The notes beneath the pieces were generated by a model. It was not told where the DNA came from and did no database searches. It saw nothing but the letters and a program-made list of their open reading frames with translations. Positions 55,588-64,000 of a stretch of DNA of 64,000 bases are shown one piece after another (the stretch's first letter is position 1; every line of letters starts with the position of its first letter). Source of the DNA: Geosiphon pyriformis (Eukaryota; Glomeromycota; Glomeromycetes; Archaeosporales; Geosiphonaceae). Position numbers and translations under genes: made by a program. The stretch is taken from NCBI GenBank assembly GCA_016748015.1, contig JAAOMT010000779.1:356220-420219 (forward strand), read 5' to 3'.

Positions 55588-58500
55588 TCAGATTGTTGTA
55601 ATTTTTTTTTGGTTCAAATTTTCTAAATTTGATTTTATATTTATTATTTTTACTGGACAACAAAATGCTAATTATATAGCATTTTAGACATTATTAGTTA
55701 TCACAAAGCATAATATATTTTTTATACAGTTAGATATTTATTTGTTTTAATTATTAAATTTAAGTTTTTTTGGTTAAATAAACATAATTTGTAATTTGAT
55801 AATAAGTTTCTATTTCATCTTTATAATTAAATCCAGCTAGTTCTATTGTATACTTAATATATTTTGCTTTTTTTATTTAGTGTACATTTTTTTGGGTTCT
55901 TTTATTAATTAAAACTATAATCAGTTCATAAATTATTTCAATATTATGTGAATAATAGTAGAGTTTATTAAAAGCACTATTATATATTGCATCAAAAAAA
56001 GTTTTTTTTTTCACTTTTTTGCAATTTAAAGTGCATATTAACAGGTTTGATTACAGATCTCTTCTTATTATAATATTAATTCAATTATATTCTTCTGATA
56101 GCATTTCTTCACATATAAAACAAGGGATGTTATACTATTTTCCACTTTATTTGGAATATTCAAATCATTTTCTATAGCATGTTTTGCAAAAATAGTAAAT
56201 GTATATTTCATATTTTTTTTCTGAAAATATGCATGCTTTTATTAACAAAAGCTTTTTGTTACAATCTTTATATTTAAGTAAAATATAAAATAGTTGTTTT
56301 TATGGTTTTAGTATAGAATACTAAACAACATTCTATTTTCTGATTTATTTAAAGATTTTTTGTTCTGTTTTTTTAGCCTAATTAGATATTAATCCAAAAG
56401 TTATATATGTTTTAGTAATTGGCATTTTTTTTTCTTCTTTAAATTCGAATACCAGAACTTTTTCAGATTATTTATTAAATATATTATATATAACAAATAC
56501 TTAAGTATATTGTTCTTGGTATAAAATTTTTAATTTTTGTGTTTCTCAGTTTAAGTTTATATTGGCTTTAAGAAGCCAATTATTTCTGACAAAAACTTTA
56601 ATTAAAATAATAATTCTGTTAATTGTAAAAAAAAATTGTTAATTTCTTTTACTGAAGTTTTTTTATATTATCAGCTGTAATAATAACTGTTTAAGCTGGT
56701 CTGTTAATGTTTTATTTGAGCTATTACATCAACTGATAAGTGATAATGCTTCTAATAAATTCATTGTCTAATATTAACCAAATTGGTTTTTTTATAATTT
56801 TGTCTTTTGTATACATTGCTGTAATTGCTTTTTGCCTATTAACTACTGCATTATTAAGTAAAGATAATAATTAATTAGCTTTGAATTTGAATAAAAATAT
56901 ATCTAAAAGATTGGTATTTTGGGTAATTTGGGCTGATAAGATGGTATTATTAAAAAAGTTTAATCTTGATATTATAGTTTTACTTTTTAAAAATGTAATT
57001 TGTTGAAAACTTAATTCTTTTAGTATTGTAAAATAACTAAATTAAGTATGGTAATGTATGAGCTTTTGCTGAACTAGATTTTAGGAAACTAATTAATTGT
57101 TGAGATTGAATTAATTATTGTTAAAAAACCAATTTTATGATGCAAATTGGTTTTATTAGATTAATTTTTAAGCAGATATTTGATATTGCTGATCAAATAG
57201 TTGTTAATACTATTGCTAAATAAATTGTGAAGCAAATTAATAGTAATTATTCTAGTATTAGAGTCTTAATGAATAATAAGCTGATAATAAAGATTGATAA
57301 TAAAATTGTTAAAATTGAGAATAATATTGATTATTCTTTTATTGTTAATCTTATTGCATTTTTTGGCAATCTTATTTCTAATATCTGAAAATTCCACAAT
57401 AGTAACAGCTTTAAAATTAGTTGTTTGATAATAATATATAGTTGTTTTAATTGTATTATTGGAGTAATTAATATCTTTGCTGTTATTATTGTTGTTAATT
57501 AATAAAATAATTCTCGACTTTTTTGGTCAATTAATCAATTTTTTTTTTAGCTGCTAAGCTGGTTTCTCCAATTGCAAGATTTTCAAGTTTGGTGCAGTTA
57601 GCTTTTTCTATTATTATTTTATAAGCTTTAGTATATTAAATAATAGCAATTAGATTTTCTAAAGCATGTGGTCAAACTTTTTTAATGAGTTTGTCCTTTA
57701 ATCCTACAATAAACTAATTCAAAATCTGGGCATTAAAGTAATAGTTATTGGTTTCCAATTGTTAAATTTGTTAGAAAAGTTTGTTGAATCTTTCAAAATA
57801 GGTCATAACAGTTTTAAATAATTCTTATTTAATATTGTAAAAATAATTTTAGAGAGTAATAAAGGTGTTGTTATTGATAAATTGTTTTAGAAAAACATCT
57901 TTAAATATTTTCTGGTTTTTAAAAAGTTTAGTCAAATTTTCAAACCATTTTTTTGTTATTTCTTAAAAAAAATATGAAATTGCTTTTAGTATTCTTGCTG
58001 TATTCTATCTATTTACATCTTCTGCTTTCTGGATTTTGTCAAGCTATTTTTGTGGACTAATGTTAATATCTTCTTTAGTAAATTCAGTAATTTTTGTGAT
58101 ATAAGTGATTATTATGTCTTTTGTATTTTCATTTTTAATAGTTTTTTTCTTTGTAGATTTAGAAATGTCTTCATTATTATTAGAGTAATTGCTTTGGTTT
58201 TTTGTTAGAAAATTAAGAAGATTGATATTAATAAAGATTTATTAAAACTATTGTGTTAAACTTTTAGTAATGTGAAATTTTCTGGTTTTAAAAACCAAAT
58301 TAATAGTAAATTAAGTATTTATGGTTAAATAAATAAAATTAAGAATAATATGATTAAAAGTAGTAATTTGATGCTGGTTTCTTGTTTAAGTATTTATAAG
58401 TGTTTAGCAGTTACTTTTAATATATTATGTGTTGTATAACTAGTTTATAGTGTTTTTTTTTTCTGTTTTTCTTTATTGTTATTTTCAAGTTCTAATTCAA

Positions 58501-58850
58501 AGTTAAGAGAGTATTTAGACTGTACTGAATATTTTTTCTTATAATATTGAATAATGTTAAAGTTAAGTTCTTTAAAGTAAGTATTAAATATTTTATTGTT
58601 AAAGTCTGTAGTTCCTAAGTAAAAGTAGTATATTAAATTTTTGTAAAGACTTTTTCTGACTTCTAAAATATTATAATTTCCAAAAAGATAATTATTAATA
58701 CAATTTTTAATATATTAGTATAGTAATTTCTTAAAAATTTCAATTCTATCTGAAATATTAAATCTTTGTTTGCAGTGAGTATAGATTGACTGATAATACT
58801 CTAGAGTTATTGTGTTTAATATGGTTGTTACTTTGAAGTTGTTATTGCTG
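55588..58850 (-). pseudogene. Gypsy-E cysteine-rich region, protease and gag remnants
   Basis: The protease is marked by PIWLILDNEFIRSIIT near 56,750-56,800 (the D-S-G of the family read as D-N-E). Upstream in sense, at about 57,000-58,850, gag is expected; pieces near 57,700-57,760 (FQ…LNQFIVGLKDKLI-like) support this. The cysteine-rich module should lie at 55,600-56,500 but cannot be read with confidence. Confidence 0.55.
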
Positions 58851-58857
58851 TATTATT

Positions 58858-58874
58858 TTTGTAAAAGAGTACTA
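58858..58874 (-). other. Gypsy-E primer-binding site
   Basis: Sense TAGTACTCTTTTACAAA, two bases from the LTR. It fits TGGTGCTCCCTGTGAGG after several transitions and a few other changes. Confidence 0.55.
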
Positions 58875-58876
58875 AA

Positions 58877-59836
58877 TATTATTAAAGATTTTTGGTTTCT
58901 TTTCTAAAATATTGTTAATGTCTGTTTGCTATAAATTCACATTTATTAGAAGTTATTAACCTCTAATAACTGAATTTATCTTCAAATTATCTTTTATAAT
59001 TTGAACTGCTAGGCTTATAAGTAAAATAGCCAATTTTGTATTAGTTATTATATATAGTTATTTTGTAGTAAAAAGTTAATTCTTTCTTGGAAATTTTTTG
59101 TCTAAAAGCTCACTAAAATATGTAGTTATTTTGCTGTAAAAATTAACTTTTCTATAGGAATCTTGTTTGTAAACAATCTTAATAATTATAATAAGAATAT
59201 GAAAAAATAAAAGAAATAGAATTTTGTTAAGAAAATTGTTTTCTGATCCAGGCTTAAAGTTATTAACAGATTATTGAAATTAATAGTTAATTAATTTCAA
59301 AACATTAGTTGAATTTTTAGAAAATTTTAAATATAAATAGTAAGGAAATTTGGTTTTTAAGTATTTGATGTTTTTATTACTTTTTGTAAAGCTAATTAAT
59401 GTAAATTAAAATAATTCTAAGTAAAATAGATATATTTTTTTAAAAAGAAAAGCTTTTTTTTATACAATTTGTTATAATATTAGTCTATAAATTTAAACTT
59501 TTTTCTTTGCTATAATTTCAATAAATTAAAGATATATTTTGATAAATTACAAATTATATCAATAAATTATTAACTATTTCAGTGAATTTATTTATTATTT
59601 TGGCAAATTTCTACAAATTTTAATAAATTTTTGAATATTATATAGTTTAGGATATTGTTTAATTTAATTATTCTAATTTCTATTATATAAATCAGATTAT
59701 TAATTAAATAGTAATATTTAATAATTTAATTAAATAATAAGTAATAATTTGAAATAATATTAATATATATTAATTAATGATAGGAATTATAAGAGTAATT
59801 TCATGCTAGTTAATAGCTAAAATTTTACTGATAACA
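58877..59836 (-). repeat. Gypsy-E right (5') LTR
   Basis: 960 bp starting TATTATTAAAG and ending ACTGATAACA. It has a U3 tandem array of AATAAATTAT/GATAAATTA-like units at about 59,515-59,640. The TGATCA palindrome of the other families is not found. Confidence 0.77.
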
Positions 59837-60868
59837 CTATTTTAGCAATTAATAATTTAAGTTTATAAAACTTAGAAGTTTGTTTATTTTTTAAACAATT
59901 AAATACACTAAACCAATGTTTAAAAAAAATCAAATCTGCTAAGTTAGTTATTACTAATCTCAATATTTCCCATATAAAATTCAAATTACCTAGTATCTTT
60001 ACATTTATAAACCTATTTAACAATATTTATATTTTGGCAGAAGAGTATTTTTTAAAGTAAATTTACTTGATAATATCCGAATTTTTGATTTTAAACTTTC
60101 AATAATCTTTGTTAGCTTGCTTTTAGATCATATTTAAGCATTTATTCAAAAGATTATTTAAGTTAAAAAAACAGAAACAGCCATATAGTTAGTATTAAAA
60201 AGTTAAATATATTATTAATACTTTAATTTACTATAGCTATTAAGAAATGTTTACTAATAAAAATAAAATCAATAGTTTTTTTTACTTCTTTTAAATTATT
60301 TTATATTAAAACTTAAAGAAAAAACTATTTAAAAAAGAGTTATACAGACCCAAATTCAAATATTTCTTGAAATTTGCACTATGTTTTACTTTATCTTTAT
60401 TAAAATTATTATTTAGAATTACATGAAAACTTGAATTAACAGTCTTGAAAATATATGTATTTATTTTATATATCTGGTTAAATCTAATATCAGCCAAAAC
60501 ATTAACATACAAACCCAAAATTGTTATTAAAACTTTATTGGTAAAAAAAAATTAAATAGAAATAAAATAACCAGAAATCTTAAAAACTTTATATATATAT
60601 CAAACAAAATTATCATTCATTATTATTGTTACTTCTAAACCTAAATAACTAATATTTAATTTAGAAATAAAAACTTTCAAATTTGAAAATCAATTATTAA
60701 TCTTAGATTTAATTCACTTTTTTAGTTTTGTCTTAGTAATAAAAAAAACCAAATTGCTTAAATTTCTATACTATTTAATAACATTTTTCTGTTTAGTTAA
60801 ATTGTTTAATTCTCTGATATTACAAATTACAAACTTCTAAACAAAACTGGTTATTGATGTAAAAAGAA
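59837..60868 (-). pseudogene. LINE-D ORF2, 5' segment: endonuclease remnant
   Basis: Frame 60,306-60,518 reads LYVNVLADIRFNQIYKI and SSFHVILNNNFNKDK, then KYLNLGLYNSF. This aligns with LYAEVFSVAQFSQTGDI and SFIILGGNFNEDG of LINE-A. Both Gly of the GGDFN box are Asn. It continues to 59,837, where Gypsy-E begins. Confidence 0.72.
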
Positions 60869-62890
60869 TATTTAAGAACTTGAACTAATATACAACTAAT
60901 CCAATTTATTAAATATAAAATTAACAGATATCTTAAAAGCAATTATTTTAGATTCCAGACCTTTAATTTTGGTTGTTAAGATCTTAAAGTTACTTGAATT
61001 CAGAATTAAGATTTTAGCCAATGCTAATAAAAAAAAAGTAAAACCCAGAAAATATCCAAAATTATGTTTGTTTTTATATAAAAAACAATGATAAAAAATA
61101 TTCAAAACCAAGTTTAAAGCCAAACTTAAACTCAAAACTGAAAAATCTGTTAAAATAAAAGAAAAAGAAATAGATATAAGAAGTACCAAATTTATATCAT
61201 CTAATTTATATATAATTATCAACATTTGGTTTGTTAATAGCTCCAAAGAATATTTTAAAGAAGCTAGTTAATCATTAAAAAAAAACATGTCTTATAAACA
61301 GAAAGAATATTACTAAGATAAAAATTACTAGATAGAAAAGATTTGGAAAGAAAACTAAAATAAATATCAATAAAACTAACTATTAAAGAAATTATTTGTG
61401 CTTAAGATTTGCCACTAAAAACAATAGAATAGACAATAGAAGTATTTTTTTTTGTGTATAGATGAACTAACTAAAAGCAATTTTTATCAAAGATAAATTT
61501 CTTATAAAATTTTTTTAAAATAGGGACAAACAAACCTAAAGAGTTATATTTGAAAAAAAAGTGCTTAAAATACTTATATTTCTTATAATAAACTATATTA
61601 AATCTTGTTTAAGAGAATTTAATATCACTAAATATTAGTTTTATGTAAAAGACAGATTCTAGTTTTTTATAAGACTTAAAATTAATTGCAACATAATGAA
61701 TCTTATTATTAGTTTTAAATGACTAATTAATAACACAAGTTTTTTTACCAGCTCTTTTTAATAGAACACCAAAATCATAAACAGTAGTTCTTACAAATAA
61801 AATAAATAAGAGTACCCTAAATTAATCTTTTAATATCTATATATTATAATCTTTTATAACTTTAGTTATTTGTACTGAATTTTTTCTAATTAAAAATGAT
61901 TATTTAACTACTAACAGATTTGCTTAATTCAATTTGGCAAATTTTATTACAGTCTTTTATTATAGCCTAATTAACTATAATTAAATTGATATAATTTAAT
62001 TAAACTCAAATACTGTAATGATAATTATTTTTTTAAGTATATTTATGAAAATTTTTTTAATTACTACAGTTTAATCTAACTTAATTTTTTGTCTTTTAAT
62101 ATTGTTGTTTATAATAATCTCTTTTTTTTTGGCTAATAATACAGTCTTTTCTATGTTTTTTTCAAATATAAATATTAATTTGATGATTTCTTTAAATTTT
62201 AAAAGAGTAGTAATTCTCTTAAAACTATTAATTACTAAAAAAAATTTCTGATAACTTGAGTTTTGACCAATTACTAATTTTCTATTTACAATTAAAAATT
62301 AATGTCCAATATAAAAATTACTTTTACTTGAGTTTTGGTAATTTTAAAATTAATTTATTTCTTGTCTAAAGACATTAAAAGGTAAAAAAAAAGCAAGATT
62401 TTATTATTATTTGAACTGTATTTTAATGTTTTATTAAAAGAATCAATTATTCTACTAGTATTAATTTTTTTGGCTTTAGAAATATTTATATTTGAATTAA
62501 AGTAACCTTTATTTTTATTGCTAACTTCATATTTAATATTATTATTAATAGTAAAAAAAACTATTGGTACCTATTTATTAGTATTTATTTTATTAAACTG
62601 TCTAATTACTTGTTTAATCTTTTGTCTGTCTTATTTTTTAAATATTTTACATTTCTTAAAGATGTTTTTTGTTATTGAACAAGACTTTTACTAATTGAAT
62701 CTGATGTCAAAACTCTTGTTAATTTTTTTTTAGGCATAAAATTATTTATAATGACAGTCAACTTAATAATAAAAAGATTTGTTTCTTAAAAAATAGTAAA
62801 AAATATTGCAGTAAAAATAAAAAAAACTTTTTTTAAAAAATGTTGACTTTTTTTTGGGAATTTAGAACAAAAAAAAAAAAAAAATTTTTT
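60869..62890 (-). pseudogene. LINE-D ORF1 remnant and 5' leader
   Basis: The best frame, 60,896-61,246, matches the C-terminal part of LINE-A ORF1. The rest of the ORF is placed by synteny up to about 62,780, with fragments such as the GKKTCVI-equivalent near 61,740. The leader with TTTTTTTTGGGAATTTAG runs to 62,890. The A-rich run there borders repeat R. Confidence 0.62.
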
Positions 62891-63826
62891 TTATTTTTAA
62901 AATTAAATAACTTAATCAATTAATTAATTAAAAATATATTCATAAATATGTTTTGTTTTGCTTTTAAAATTAATAATAATTTACAAAAAAAAATTATATT
63001 TAATAGTATAACCAATAATTAATCCTGATTTATTTTAAAAGATATAATGATAATATTATTATTAATATTAAAAAAAAGTTGAATGTTATTAAAAAAATAT
63101 TATTTAAAATATTATTTAAAATTACAAAAAAATTTAATATAATAATAATAAATACAAATAACTACTGCTGTTTTTTGAAGCTTTTGACTTTTTTAGTTAT
63201 TTGCAAAATAATAATAATAATAGTAATAAAAAAAACTAGCTTATTATTAAAAACTTTAAAACTTTTAAATAAAATAGAAATAATATTAAAATTAACTTTA
63301 ATATATCTTTTAAAAAAAAATTTATTTAAGAAAAAACCATTAATTAAAAGTAAAAAGATGGTTTAAAAGTTATTTAAAATAACTATTTACTATTAATATT
63401 TGAAAAAAATGTTGTCAAAATATTTTGTTTAACTGTTTTAATAACAAAAAAACTTTTTTTTATTAAAATTTTATTAATTATTATAAAAAAAGTAATATTT
63501 AAAACTTTTTACTCTAATTGTAATTATAAAATTAGAAAAAAAAGAATTTTTTTATTTTAGTTTAAATTAAAAATTAATTAAAAATTAATTAAATAATAAA
63601 TAGTTTATTAAAAATTATATTTATTTTAAGAGTTTTTTTTTAAAAATATATTTTATAACATAATAATATCTTTTATACTTAAAATAAAAATTTTATTTAA
63701 TAAATATATCATTATTGTAATTATTTAAATTAGAAATATTATTGTTTATAATTAGATTAAAATTCATTGCTATTATTGTAATAAGTAAAACAAAATTAAA
63801 AAAAAAACTGATTTTAAGTTAAACGC
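62891..63826 (+). repeat. Repeat R, copy 2, right part
   Basis: Continues R after LINE-D and aligns with 38,180 onward of copy 1. It holds a frame at 63,079-63,366 (LLLKTLKLLNKIEIILKLTL). AT content stays extreme until about 63,815 and then drops abruptly. Confidence 0.55.
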
Positions 63827-63828
63827 AG

Positions 63829-63954
63829 GAAATTGAGCAAATTGGTCAGAGACTAAGGAGTTATCATCAATCACGTGAATGTGATATAAACCACGATGGT
63901 GATATGTTGATGATACCATTTTACGATATGTGGTGGCCAGTTTGCGTTGTGTAG
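63829..63954 (+). CDS. Candidate terminal exon of a host gene, function unknown
   Basis: Base composition changes sharply at about 63,815. After a possible 3' splice site (TTAAACGCAG at 63,819-63,828), 41 codons are open and end in TAG at 63,952. Key parts of the product are EIEQIGQRLRSYH, DINHDGDM and YDMWWPVC. It lacks the poly-Ile/Lys/Asn character of neighbouring decayed sequence, which suggests it has been under selection or inserted recently. DINHDGD resembles the start of an EF-hand loop, but the final acidic residue is absent, so I do not call one. Alternatively it is the edge of another mobile element. Confidence 0.35.
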   Translation, partial: EIEQIGQRLRSYHQSRECDINHDGDMLMIPFYDMWWPVCVV

Positions 63955-64000
63955 CAAATATAGGGTATTAAGCTAATAGTTGGTATTTACAATAACAAAC

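Larger units (their letters stand above)
49484..59836 (-). mobile_element. Gypsy-E, heavily decayed gypsy element in LINE-D
   Basis: A minus-strand element of about 10.3 kb with left LTR 49,484-50,042 and right LTR 58,877-59,836. The ends read TATTATT…GGTAACA and TATTATT…GATAACA. The primer-binding site (58,858-58,874) is two bases from the LTR, as in the other families. The domain order is the same, but most frames are unreadable beyond short motifs. It contains an inverted solo LTR of its own family at 54,613-55,587. Edges are uncertain by about 15 bp, and a target duplication cannot be confirmed. Confidence 0.78.
45700..62890 (-). mobile_element. LINE-D, two-ORF LINE split by Gypsy-E
   Basis: An old LINE copy on the minus strand. 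The 5' end near 62,890 shares the TTTTTTTGGGAATTTAG leader of LINE-A. ORF1 is at about 60,870-62,780, endonuclease at 60,300-60,870, RT at 47,960-49,480, and RNase H and C-terminus at 46,000-47,260. The 3' end near 45,700 carries an (AAT)n-like tail. Gypsy-E interrupts it at about 49,484-59,836. It lies inside repeat R, whose sequence continues on both outer sides. Confidence 0.75.

Noticed and set aside
15695-63820. Mitochondrial or endosymbiont origin of the AT-rich sequence
   Set aside because: The AT-rich part is continuous with nuclear-type LTR elements and LINEs, and their decayed homologues are readable in it. No organelle or bacterial genes are present.
63862-63915. 9-bp inverted repeat TATCATCAA/TTGATGATA with a CACGTG between the arms
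   Set aside because: It lies inside the candidate exon and is imperfect beyond 9 bp; coding constraint or chance is sufficient explanation.
63886-63921. EF-hand loop in the candidate exon
   Set aside because: DINHDGD fits the first half of a loop, but the twelfth position is Pro and not Glu or Asp, and no flanking helix pattern is clear.

Overview
This window looks like a pure transposon graveyard from an AT-rich eukaryotic genome. The best match from memory is an arbuscular mycorrhizal fungus (Glomeromycotina, Rhizophagus/Gigaspora type). The grounds are the LINE, gypsy and DNA-transposon protein families, the extreme A+T content and the lack of any bacterial gene organisation. I see no rRNA, tRNA, CRISPR array or bacterial operon. 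The only candidate host sequence is a possible last exon at the right edge (63,829-63,954).

Layout. (1) 1-15,694: LINE-A on the minus strand, with ORF1 at 13,750-15,543 and ORF2 from 13,753 running off the left edge. It is split by an almost complete Ty3/gypsy element, Gypsy-A (1,723-11,934). (2) 15,890-37,790: the 3' piece of an older LINE (LINE-E), split by Gypsy-B (16,714-37,644). Gypsy-B has lost reverse transcriptase to integrase, and its right LTR is itself split by Gypsy-C (23,396-33,058) and by a TIR DNA transposon (33,092-37,499). (3) 37,791-45,690 and 62,891-63,826: copies of an unidentified, very AT-rich repeat called 'R' here. These hold a solo LTR of the B family (39,042-39,969), a 5'-truncated LINE-C with a 13-bp target duplication (42,984-45,396), and LINE-D (about 45,700-62,890). 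LINE-D is split by Gypsy-E (about 49,484-59,836), which contains an inverted solo LTR of its own family (54,613-55,587).

Shared architecture. All four gypsy elements lie on the minus strand and follow one plan: LTR, primer-binding site 2 nt from the LTR, gag with zinc knuckle, protease, a cysteine-rich putative zinc module, a trimeric-type dUTPase, reverse transcriptase, RNase H, integrase, an unrecognised conserved 3' domain ('domain X'), polypurine tract, LTR. The cysteine-rich module and domain X are the most novel-looking items. The LTRs of three families also share a palindrome centred on TGATCA, and all LTR families have family-specific tandem repeats in U3.

Decay. Nothing here is intact. 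Stops and lost catalytic residues are nearly all explained by C-to-T or G-to-A changes (Gln/Arg/Trp to stop, Cys to Tyr, Asp to Asn), and LTR pairs differ almost only by transitions. This is a RIP-like or deamination-like signature. The most deeply buried layers are the most AT-rich. Element boundaries in the older layers are approximate (about 10-30 bp).
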